The notes under the pieces were generated by a model, which was given only the letters and a program-made list of their open reading frames with translations, searched no databases and was not told the DNA's origin. Below, piece after piece: positions 1 through 6,736 of a stretch of DNA of 10,151 bases (position 1 is its first letter; the number at the start of each line of letters is the position of its first letter). The stretch is from NCBI GenBank assembly GCA_050699035.1, contig JBOHDE010000144.1, positions 1 through 10,151 on the forward strand. Direction: 5' to 3'. The position numbers were made by a program, and so were the translations under genes. This stretch comes from WHTB01 sp050699035. GTDB lineage: Bacteria; Actinomycetota; Actinomycetes; Propionibacteriales; Nocardioidaceae.

Positions 1-2
1 CC

Positions 3-170
3 GACGAGCGGGCCGCCGCCGAAGTGGACGAGTCTGACCAACCGGTTCCCGAGGAGCCCGACGAGCCAGTTGCCGACGCGCCGGGGCCGAAGAAGCGCGG
101 CCGCAAGACCCGCGGCCGGGCGAGCGTCCCGAGCTGGGACGAGATCATGTTCGGCGGATCCAAGGAGTAG
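3..170 (+). CDS. sepH: Septation protein SepH, C-terminal end (partial)
   Basis: Only the last 55 residues are in the window; the gene begins to the left. The visible part is an acidic, proline-rich, disordered stretch (residues 1-27), then a basic patch (KKRGRKTRGR), then the ending ASVPSWDEIMFGGSKE. That SVPSWDEIMFG ending is the conserved C-terminal motif I associate with SepH (DUF3071 family). SepH binds FtsZ and stimulates assembly of its filaments during actinobacterial cell division; its N-terminal helix-turn-helix region lies outside the window. The other plus-strand frame reading through this stretch has no such motif. The stop is followed by 44 non-coding bases before the next gene, and I see no strong terminator there. 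The assignment rests on the C-terminal motif alone. Confidence 0.8.
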   Translation, partial: DERAAAEVDESDQPVPEEPDEPVADAPGPKKRGRKTRGRASVPSWDEIMFGGSKE

Positions 171-190
171 CCCGCAGCACCGGGGTGCAT

Positions 191-212
191 CGGGATACTC
201 GCTAGTATCCCG
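191..212. promoter_or_regulatory. Perfect 9-bp inverted repeat, candidate operator
   Basis: The arms CGGGATACT (191-199) and AGTATCCCG (204-212) are perfect inverted complements around the 4-base spacer CGCT. The element ends two bases before the ATG at 215 and overlaps the likely -10 box. Its size and symmetry fit the operator of a dimeric repressor such as a TetR-family protein, which would block transcription directly. It could also fold as a small hairpin in a transcript that starts upstream. No regulator gene is present in the window, so the binding partner is unknown. Confidence 0.5.
203..208 (+). promoter_or_regulatory. Candidate -10 box of a leaderless promoter
   Basis: TAGTAT matches the actinobacterial -10 consensus TANNNT and ends 6 bases before the ATG at 215. 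This places the transcription start on or next to the A of the start codon. No Shine-Dalgarno sequence precedes that ATG, as expected for a leaderless mRNA. No convincing -35 hexamer is visible 16-19 bases upstream, which is common for such promoters. Confidence 0.5.
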
Positions 213-214
213 GC

Positions 215-2239
215 ATGTCCTACCTGGTCACCGGAGCAACCGGATTCATCGGGCGGCACCTGGTCGAGCGACTGCTCGCCGACCCGGTCTCCGACACCGC
301 CACCGATACCGACGGCACGATCTTCGTCATCGTCCGGAAGGGCTCGCTGCGACGGTTCGAGCAGCTGACCCGGCGCTGGGGCAGCTCCAGCCGGGTGGTC
401 CCCGTCATCGGCGACCTGACCGCCGACCTGATGGGCGTCGACCCGGACTGGGTCGAAGCCCAGACCGGCACGATCGACCACTTCGTGCACCTGGCCGCGC
501 TGTACGACATGACGGCGTCCGACGAGCGCAACGAGCTGCTCAACGTCGGCGGCACCCGCGCGGCGATCGGTCTCGCGGAGCGGCTGCAGGTGGGCTGCTT
601 TCACCAGGTCTCGTCGATCGCGGTGGCCGGTGACTACGCCGGCGACCTCGACGAGACGATGTTCGACGTCGGCCAGGGCCTGCCGTCGCCGTACCACCGC
701 ACGAAGTACGAGTCCGAGCGGATCGTGCGGCAGGACTGCGCCGTGCCGTGGCGGATCTACCGCCCCGCGATCGTCGTCGGCCATTCCGAGACCGGCGAGA
801 TGGACAAGATCGACGGCCCGTACTACTTCTTCCCCACCCTCAAGCTGCTGCGTGACACGTTGCCGCAGTGGGCGCCGCTGGTGGGCGTCGACCTCGGCCA
901 CACCAACATCGTGCCGGTCGACTACGTCGCCGCCGCGATCTCCCACCTGATGCACGTCGACGGCCGCGACGGCGAGACGTTCCACCTGGTCAACCCCGAT
1001 CCGCAGCCGACCGTCGAGGTGCTCAACACCCTGGCCGGCGCCGCCGGTGCACCACGGATCGCGCTGCCGCTCGACCGCCGGCTCACCGGGCTGCTCCCCA
1101 CCGGCTGGGTGGGCACTGACCTGGTGCGCCGCGCCGGGTCCGCGCTGATCGGCTCGGCGCCGGTCCAGCTGGTCTGGAAACAGACCGTCGGGCGGCTCGG
1201 TGTGCCGTACGAGATCCTCGGCCACGTCTCCCTGCCGACGACGTTCGCCAGCCGCACCACCACGAAGGCGCTGGCCGGGTCCGGGCTGTCGTGTCCCCCA
1301 CTGGACACCTACGCGGCCACCCTCTGGAACTACTGGGAGCAGCACCTCGACACGACCACGGCGCGCGACAACCGGACCCGCCGGGTGCTCCAGGACGCCC
1401 GCGTCGTCATCACCGGCGGGAGCTCCGGTATCGGCAAGGCCACCGCGCTGAAGGTCGCCCAGGCGGGCGGCGTCCCGATCCTGGTCGCGCGCGGCAAGGA
1501 CAAGCTGGAGGAGACGCGCGCCCAGATCGAGGCCGGCGGAGGCACCGCTTACGTCTACCCGTGCGACCTGTCCGACCTCGAGGCGATCGACGCGCTGGCC
1601 CAGCAGATCACCGCCGAACACGAGCGGGTCGACTTCGTGATCAACAACGCCGGGCGGTCGATCCGGCGGTCGCTCAAGCTGTCGACCGACCGCTTCCACG
1701 ACTTCGAGCGCACCATGCAGCTCAACTACTTCGGCGCGATCCGGCTGGTGATGGGGCTGCTCCCGGCGATGACCGAGGGCGGCCACGTCGTCAACATCTC
1801 ATCGATCGGCGTGCAGACCCACCCACCGCGGTTCTCGGCGTACGTCGCCTCGAAGGCGGCGCTCGACGCCTGGAGCAGAGTGGTGTCGTCGGAGCTGATC
1901 GGCGACGGCATCACGTTCACCACGATCCGGATGCCGCTCGTGCGTACGCCGATGATCGCACCGACGAAGATCTACGACGCGTTCCCCACGATCACCCCGG
2001 CGCAGGCCGCCGACCTGGTGATCGCCGCGCTCAAGGAGAAGCCACACGAGGTCAACACCCGCCTCGGCACGCTCGGCGAGGTCACGCACGCGTTGATGCC
2101 GCGCACCACCTTCCGCATCCTGCACCTCGCCTACCAGGTATTCCCCGACTCGGCGGCGGCTCGCGGCGACGACACGGCGGAGGAGGCCAGCAAGGAGCAG
2201 GTGCTGCTGGCGAAGGTGCTCAAGGGCGTCCACTGGTAG
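215..2239 (+). CDS. Two-domain SDR fatty acyl-CoA reductase (AcrA1/Maqu_2507 type)
   Basis: Predicted cytosolic NADPH-dependent reductase of long-chain acyl-CoA to aldehyde and alcohol. It contains two SDR modules in 674 aa. The N-terminal extended SDR (about 1-370) has the nucleotide motif TGATGFIG (6-13), an active-site serine region FHQVSSIA (129-136) and Y160-x3-K164. The C-terminal classical SDR (about 394-640) has TGGSSGIG (400-407), NNAG (477-480), serines 529/530 and Y543-x3-K547. Both triads look intact. This order and length match the Marinobacter Maqu_2507 and mycobacterial AcrA1 family, known for fatty alcohol and wax synthesis. ATG 215 was chosen because the Rossmann motif begins at once, as in the family; there is no Shine-Dalgarno, and a -10 box lies just upstream. 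The methyltransferase gene follows after 10 bases. A different two-SDR function cannot be excluded. Confidence 0.85.
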   Translation: MSYLVTGATGFIGRHLVERLLADPVSDTATDTDGTIFVIVRKGSLRRFEQLTRRWGSSSRVVPVIGDLTADLMGVDPDWVEAQTGTIDHFVHLAALYDMTASDERNELLNVGGTRAAIGLAERLQVGCFHQVSSIAVAGDYAGDLDETMFDVGQGLPSPYHRTKYESERIVRQDCAVPWRIYRPAIVVGHSETGEMDKIDGPYYFFPTLKLLRDTLPQWAPLVGVDLGHTNIVPVDYVAAAISHLMHVDGRDGETFHLVNPDPQPTVEVLNTLAGAAGAPRIALPLDRRLTGLLPTGWVGTDLVRRAGSALIGSAPVQLVWKQTVGRLGVPYEILGHVSLPTTFASRTTTKALAGSGLSCPPLDTYAATLWNYWEQHLDTTTARDNRTRRVLQDARVVITGGSSGIGKATALKVAQAGGVPILVARGKDKLEETRAQIEAGGGTAYVYPCDLSDLEAIDALAQQITAEHERVDFVINNAGRSIRRSLKLSTDRFHDFERTMQLNYFGAIRLVMGLLPAMTEGGHVVNISSIGVQTHPPRFSAYVASKAALDAWSRVVSSELIGDGITFTTIRMPLVRTPMIAPTKIYDAFPTITPAQAADLVIAALKEKPHEVNTRLGTLGEVTHALMPRTTFRILHLAYQVFPDSAAARGDDTAEEASKEQVLLAKVLKGVHW

Positions 2240-2249
2240 TCGCCGGACC

Positions 2250-2999
2250 GTGACCGACTGGCCACGCCAGTACCGCTTCTACGGCGACCTCGCCGACTGG
2301 TGGCCGCTCATCTCCCCGCCCGAGGAGTACGTCGAGGAGGCGGCCGAGGCTGCTCGGCTGCTCCGCTCCGGGTCGGCCCCCGTGCGGGACGTCCTGGAGC
2401 TCGGCAGCGGCGGTGGGCACAACGCCAGCCACCTGAAGGCAGAGTTCGCGCTGACCCTGGTCGACCTGTCGGCCGGGATGCTCGACGTGTCGCGTCGGCT
2501 CAACCCGGAGTGCGAGCACGTCGAGGGTGACATGCGCTCCGTGCGGCTCGGCCGGACGTTCGACGCGGTGTTCGTCCACGACGCCGTCGACTACATGACC
2601 AGCGAGGCCGACCTGCGCGCAGCCGTCGAGACGGCGTACGCACACTGCCGCCGCGGCGGCATCGCGCTGTTCGCGCCGGACGCCACCACGGAGACCTTCG
2701 CCGCGGGAAGCGACCACGGTGGCAGCGACGCTCCCGACGGCCGCGGCGCTCGCTACCTGGAGCGGTCGTGGGACCCCGACCCGGACGACAGCTGGACACT
2801 CACCGCGTATGCCTTCCTGCTCCGCGCCGCCGACGGGACGGTCGAGGTCGCCTCCGAGACCCACCGGACCGGCCTGTTCAGCCGTGCCACCTGGCTCGCG
2901 GTGCTGGCCGACGCGGGCTTCGAGCCGGAGGTGGTCACCGAGCAGACCACCGAGGACCGGACGCCCCGCACGGTGTTCCTCGGCCGCCGACCGACCTGA
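2250..2999 (+). CDS. Class I SAM-dependent methyltransferase
   Basis: A 249-aa soluble protein with a seven-strand Rossmann-like methyltransferase fold. SAM-binding motif I is LELGSGGGHNASHL (49-62). An acidic residue at the end of strand 2 follows (VDLSAGML, D72), then the post-motif EGDMRSV (92-98) and the motif IV region FDAVFVHDAVDYM (104-116). The C-terminal part (about 180-247) is beta-rich, as in small-molecule methyltransferases of this type. The GTG start leaves 10 bases after the reductase stop, with no clear Shine-Dalgarno, so translation probably depends on ribosomes from the upstream gene. Its substrate cannot be read from the sequence. The close pairing suggests co-transcription with the reductase, and a role on the same lipid product is only a guess. 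It lacks the look of cyclopropane or mycolic acid methyltransferases. Confidence 0.85.
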   Translation: MTDWPRQYRFYGDLADWWPLISPPEEYVEEAAEAARLLRSGSAPVRDVLELGSGGGHNASHLKAEFALTLVDLSAGMLDVSRRLNPECEHVEGDMRSVRLGRTFDAVFVHDAVDYMTSEADLRAAVETAYAHCRRGGIALFAPDATTETFAAGSDHGGSDAPDGRGARYLERSWDPDPDDSWTLTAYAFLLRAADGTVEVASETHRTGLFSRATWLAVLADAGFEPEVVTEQTTEDRTPRTVFLGRRPT

Positions 3000-3012
3000 A
3001 CACGCAGCGGCG

Positions 3013-3954
3013 TCAGCGGGTCAGGCTCCACGCGCGGCGACGCCGTCCGCCAGGAGTGCCGGCCGGCGGCGACTGCGACTGCTGCCAGACCCGCCGCCAC
3101 TGGGCGACGTCGGGCCCGCCTGGGTCCGGTGTCTCACCCCGCGCGGAGCGCCGCCGGGCCGCCCACCAGGTGTCCTGGTCCTCGTCGAGCAGCACCGCGA
3201 CGGCCGCCTGCAGCCGTGCGCCGAAGTCGCGGGCCGACTCGCCCTCGGCCGGCCGGACCGGCGCGCCGAACCGCACCGTCAGCTGCCGTCGGCCAGGGCT
3301 CGGCCAGCCCTGGCCGCGGGGCATCGCCGCGAACGTCCCACGGTGCGCCACCGGCACGACCGGCACCCCGTGCTCCACCGCCAACCAGGCCGCGCCCATC
3401 CGGAACCTCGCCACCCAGCCGTCGGTCGACCGGGTGCCCTCGGGGTAGATCAGCAGGTTCCAGCCGTCGGCCAGCACCTCGCCGGACGTGGTCGCCATGG
3501 TGCCGCCGCGGCGCTCGATCGGGAACGTGTTGAACACCACGGCCGAGCCGACCGCGCGCCACCAGGTGTCGAAGAAGTAGTCGGACGCGGCCGCCACCGC
3601 GGTCCGGCGGCGCCAGTCGTCGGGCAGCGACAGCAGGATCAGCGGCGTGTCGAGGTGCGAGGCGTGGTTGGCGACGAAGATAACCGGGCCGGTCGTCGAG
3701 CGGAGGACGTCCAGCCCCTCGACCCGGGTGCGGACCTGCGACCGGAACAGCGGCTCCAACCCGCCCTTCTGCGCCACCTCACGCAGCACCCGCAGCGGCC
3801 GGGTCCGCGACCAGTCGGTCGGGAACACCGTCGGCTCGGCCGTCTGGACGTACGCCTCGGCGGAGCGCGGCACCATCGAGCGGCGGCCCCAGCGCCAGCC
3901 ACGGGCCATCGTGCGTACGTCGTCGACACCCCCGCGGAAGAAGCCCCGCCGCAT
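3013..3954 (-). CDS. PlsC-type 1-acylglycerol-phosphate acyltransferase-like protein
   Basis: A 313-aa member of the LPLAT/AGPAT superfamily, which moves acyl groups from acyl-CoA or acyl-ACP to a glycerolipid or other hydroxyl acceptor at the membrane. The four motifs are in order: NHASHLD (96-102, the catalytic H97-x4-D102), FPIERRG (144-150), YPEGTRS (170-176) and VPVVPVA (197-203). The 80-residue N-terminal region before motif I has no clear membrane segment. The C-terminus is basic and proline-rich. I chose ATG 3954 because it overlaps the stop of the upstream gene as TGATG; the longer reading from 4215 only extends into that gene out of frame. It is the last gene of the operon, ending 13 bases from the convergent methyltransferase stop. 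Acceptor and acyl specificity are unknown. Confidence 0.88.
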   Translation of the reverse strand: MRRGFFRGGVDDVRTMARGWRWGRRSMVPRSAEAYVQTAEPTVFPTDWSRTRPLRVLREVAQKGGLEPLFRSQVRTRVEGLDVLRSTTGPVIFVANHASHLDTPLILLSLPDDWRRRTAVAAASDYFFDTWWRAVGSAVVFNTFPIERRGGTMATTSGEVLADGWNLLIYPEGTRSTDGWVARFRMGAAWLAVEHGVPVVPVAHRGTFAAMPRGQGWPSPGRRQLTVRFGAPVRPAEGESARDFGARLQAAVAVLLDEDQDTWWAARRRSARGETPDPGGPDVAQWRRVWQQSQSPPAGTPGGRRRRAWSLTR

Positions 3955-5534
3955 CAGCGCACGTCCGCGAGCAGATGCGGCGGGTTGTGCAGGTAGGTGA
4001 TCGACGGCGACCTGCCGACCGTGTCGGACGCCATCTCCAGCGCGTCGGCCAGCGAGGACGCCGCCCGGAAGCCGAGCCGTTGGACGGCCCTGCGGTCCGC
4101 TCCGACCCAGATCACCTCGTTGACGTGGTCCATCGCGTGCGCCGCCCAATACCACATGTAGAACGGGTGGACGCCGTGGTAGGCGTGCGACGTCCGGTAG
4201 AGATGGACGTACCACGGGTCGGCCGCGTAGCTCTGCTCGTGCTTCGCCTCGATCACCGCCGGGTCGGTCGACTCCGCGAGCACCTCCTCGTAGAAGTCGA
4301 CGTAGCTCGGGTGGTGCAGCTGGTTGAAATCAGGTTTCAGCGGGTGGTAGAGGATCACCGCGCCGCCGCGCCGTACGACCGGCTGCCCGCGGTAGGAGTT
4401 GAAGTAGTAGCCGAGCCCCATGCAGGTGGCGAGGATCGGGTTCATCGTCGAGCTGACGTTGTAGGGGCAGAGGTACGGCACGCCCATCACCAGCACGTCG
4501 GCCTGGCCGTGCACCTCGACGAGCTGTTGCCGGTGCACCGCCGCGATCGTCTTCTCATGGACCTGCTCGGTGTCGCCGGCGTGCACGCCGGTCAGGCCGT
4601 ACGGCGCGCGCAGGTCGTGGAACATCTTGTGCCGCAGCCGGGCCGGCGCCAGCGACAGCGCCCGTCGCGCCGCCAGCATCGAGGCCTGGTCCTTGATGCT
4701 CCACTCCCACTCCCGCTTCATCAAGAAGTCGTACGGAGCGGGGAAAACGTCGTTGTTCAGCGTCGTCTCGATCTGGAAGATGTTCAGGTGCTCCTTGAGC
4801 AGCCGGCCCATCCGCCAGGCGGAGTGGTGCAGATGCGACTTCGTGTGGTCCATGAACGAGTGCGAGCGGACCATCGTCTTCGCGTTGTGGTGATGCCGCA
4901 GGCTCTTGTACGACGCCAGGCCGACCGGCACCGACTTGTGCCCGCCGTCCATCGCGACCAGGTTGACATTGACGTAGACCAGCAGATCGGACTCGGCGGC
5001 CCGGCGGTTGATCTCGACGTCCTCGCCCTGGTCGGTCAGCCCGACATGGGTGAGGTTGGACCGGTCCTCGGCGTCGTGGTTGTACAGCGCGCCCTGCGGA
5101 AAGAACGACCTGAACACCCGCTCCCCCACGATGTGCTTGAGCTCGGCCGCGGTCATCCGGCGGTGCAGGGCGTTGGCGGCGACCAGCTCGACGTCGTCGA
5201 CGCCGGCCTCGGCCGCCATGGTGAGCACCGCCTCGATGATCCGCTGCCGGATGTCGGGGCTGCGCATCGGCGGCAGCGGCAGCGACAGGTCGTCGAACGC
5301 GATGGTCAGCCGCATCCCGGGAAAAAGCTGCTCGGGCAGCGGGTCGGACCCCTCCGGGTTGCGCAACGCGTGCTGGATCGCCTGGTCGACGTCGGGCACC
5401 GCGGGCAGCGACTCGGGCGGGTAGATCACCCGCGTGCCGAGCGGGAAGGTCTCCAACCGGAAGCCCTCGCCCTCGTGCACGACCAGCGGCGGGGTCCGAT
5501 CGTCCACCTCGAGTACGAATCCTGGTCGACTCAC
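3954..5534 (-). CDS. LarA-like (DUF2088, lactate racemase domain) protein
   Basis: A 526-aa protein, longer than the roughly 420-aa nickel-pincer lactate racemase LarA. The family signature is visible: an acidic loop AFDDLSLPLP (79-88), AANALHRRMTAAEL (119-132, with H124 in the place of LarA His108), NHDAED (152-157), GGHKSVPVG (197-205, with K200 matching the cofactor-linking Lys184) and HHH (214-216, matching the nickel ligand His200). The usual DxxRP motif lacks its Arg, although R91 is nearby. Residues around 189-191 (Asn-Val-Asn) replace the second catalytic His174. Lactate racemisation is therefore unlikely; another alpha-hydroxy substrate or a different hydride transfer is possible. 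LarB, LarC and LarE cofactor genes are not in the window. GTG 5534 was chosen for its GAGGAG site and GTGA overlap with the dehydrogenase stop; a longer start at 5615 has no such support. Confidence 0.8.
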   Translation of the reverse strand: MSRPGFVLEVDDRTPPLVVHEGEGFRLETFPLGTRVIYPPESLPAVPDVDQAIQHALRNPEGSDPLPEQLFPGMRLTIAFDDLSLPLPPMRSPDIRQRIIEAVLTMAAEAGVDDVELVAANALHRRMTAAELKHIVGERVFRSFFPQGALYNHDAEDRSNLTHVGLTDQGEDVEINRRAAESDLLVYVNVNLVAMDGGHKSVPVGLASYKSLRHHHNAKTMVRSHSFMDHTKSHLHHSAWRMGRLLKEHLNIFQIETTLNNDVFPAPYDFLMKREWEWSIKDQASMLAARRALSLAPARLRHKMFHDLRAPYGLTGVHAGDTEQVHEKTIAAVHRQQLVEVHGQADVLVMGVPYLCPYNVSSTMNPILATCMGLGYYFNSYRGQPVVRRGGAVILYHPLKPDFNQLHHPSYVDFYEEVLAESTDPAVIEAKHEQSYAADPWYVHLYRTSHAYHGVHPFYMWYWAAHAMDHVNEVIWVGADRRAVQRLGFRAASSLADALEMASDTVGRSPSITYLHNPPHLLADVR

Positions 5535-6736
5535 CTGCTGCTCCTCGGGTCGAAGGCCACCTTGACGGTGCCGAGGCGGCCGGCCGCGTGTGCGTGGTCC
5601 AGCGCCTCCCGCCATCGGTACAACGGATAGCTGGCGACGGCACCGGCAACCGGCGCCAGGACGTCGTCCGCGACCAGTGCCGCCGCGACCTCGAACGCCG
5701 GCCGGTCGCCGGCGTCCGGCTCCCGCCCGGCCGACGCGTACGCGCCCACCACCTCGAGCTCGCGGAACCAGGCCGCGGACAGGTCGGCGGCTGCCGGCAT
5801 GCCCGACAGCACCACCCGGCCACCGGCCCGGGTGGCATGCAGAGCCGTCTCCAGCGACGTCTTGCTGCCGACCGCGTCGATCGCCACGTCCACACCGCCG
5901 AGCAGGTAGCCCGGCCCGAAGTCCGGTTGGACGTGGAACGCGCCGGTCGCCCGCCGTACCCCGCGCAGCACACCGTCGAGGGCGATCACGTCGGTCGCGC
6001 CGAAGGCCCGGGCCAGCTCACGCTGCCGTCCGTGCTTGGCCACCACGGTGATCTGGCCGGCCTCGGTCAGCGACCGCAACGCGAGGGTCGTGAACAGCCC
6101 GACCACACCGGCACCGCTGACCAGCACCCGGTCGCCGCGGCGCACCTGGGCCCGCAGCGCTGTGTGGACCGCGCACGCCAGCGGCTCGATCAGCATCGCC
6201 TGCTCGTCGCTCACTGCGTCCGGCACGACGTGCAGCTGGCTCCGGTGGGCGGTCAGCACCTGGCCCCAGCCGCCGCCGGTGTCGGAGCAGTAGCCGGTCT
6301 GCAGGCCGGGCGCGATGTGTCCCACGGTGACCCGGTCACAGCGGTTCGTGGCGCCGGCCTGGCACCACGCGCACGGCTCGACACCGCGCGCGACGCAGCC
6401 GAGCACCGGGTCCATCACCACCCGCGTGCCCTCGGGCAGGTCCTCGCAGTCGTCGACCAGGTCGGCCACCACCTCGTGGCCGGGTACGAGCGGCATGGAC
6501 ACCAGGCCCGAGAAGTAGAGGCTGGTCCGGCCCGACAGCGCGCCGAGGTCGGAACCGCAGATGCCCGAGAGCCTCGTCCGCAGCCGGGCCCAGCCGGGCC
6601 GAGCCACCGCGGGCTGGTCGATCGTGACCATCCGCAGCGGCGCGGCGTAGCCGGACAGCAGACCGGGCACACGGCCGCCGACCACCTTGCCCGCCACGTG
6701 CCGCGGCAACGACCGGTACATCTCCAGCGCCAGCAT
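5531..6736 (-). CDS. Zinc-dependent medium-chain alcohol dehydrogenase
   Basis: A 401-aa MDR-superfamily oxidoreductase, likely interconverting an alcohol and an aldehyde or ketone with NAD(P). Catalytic zinc ligands are visible as C60 (GICGSD), H87-E88 (PGHEV) and E184 (LIEPLACAVH). A structural zinc site is formed by C114, C122, C125 and C133; the spacing C-x7-C-x2-C-x7-C differs from the usual x2-x2-x7. The Rossmann motif is VSGAGVVG (206-213). An extra segment of about 35 residues precedes the usual GroES-like start. ATG 6736 overlaps the stop of the reductase-phosphatase gene as TGATG, with AGGGGAG 8 bases upstream; longer readings only run antisense or out of frame through that gene. 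Its stop overlaps the next GTG start. Cooperation with a fatty alcohol/aldehyde pool is suggested by context; the substrate is not proven. Confidence 0.9.
   Translation of the reverse strand: MLALEMYRSLPRHVAGKVVGGRVPGLLSGYAAPLRMVTIDQPAVARPGWARLRTRLSGICGSDLGALSGRTSLYFSGLVSMPLVPGHEVVADLVDDCEDLPEGTRVVMDPVLGCVARGVEPCAWCQAGATNRCDRVTVGHIAPGLQTGYCSDTGGGWGQVLTAHRSQLHVVPDAVSDEQAMLIEPLACAVHTALRAQVRRGDRVLVSGAGVVGLFTTLALRSLTEAGQITVVAKHGRQRELARAFGATDVIALDGVLRGVRRATGAFHVQPDFGPGYLLGGVDVAIDAVGSKTSLETALHATRAGGRVVLSGMPAAADLSAAWFRELEVVGAYASAGREPDAGDRPAFEVAAALVADDVLAPVAGAVASYPLYRWREALDHAHAAGRLGTVKVAFDPRSSR
5541..5546 (-). promoter_or_regulatory. Shine-Dalgarno deciding the GTG start of the LarA-like gene
   Basis: GAGGAG on the minus strand, 6 bases before the GTG at 5534. 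It lies inside the 3' end of the dehydrogenase gene and supports the short LarA-like start with its GTGA stop/start overlap. Confidence 0.75.

Noticed and set aside
177..188. Terminator of sepH (GCAC-CGGG-GTGC)
   Set aside because: A 4-bp stem without a T-run is too weak to call.
2719..3996. 425-residue plus-strand frame spanning the methyltransferase end and the acyltransferase
   Set aside because: It overlaps two genes with strong motifs and has low-complexity Ala/Arg/Pro composition.
3954..5534. True lactate racemase (LarA)
   Set aside because: The DxxRP arginine and second catalytic histidine are not in the expected places, and the length and operon context differ.
5535..5615. 27-residue N-terminal extension of the LarA-like protein
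   Set aside because: The GTG at 5534 has a GAGGAG site and the operon-typical overlap; the extension is basic, low-complexity sequence lying within the dehydrogenase gene.
3975..5630. 551-residue open frame on the plus strand, opposite the LarA-like gene
   Set aside because: Antisense shadow dominated by Arg, Val, His and Asp runs; no family motif and no ribosome site.
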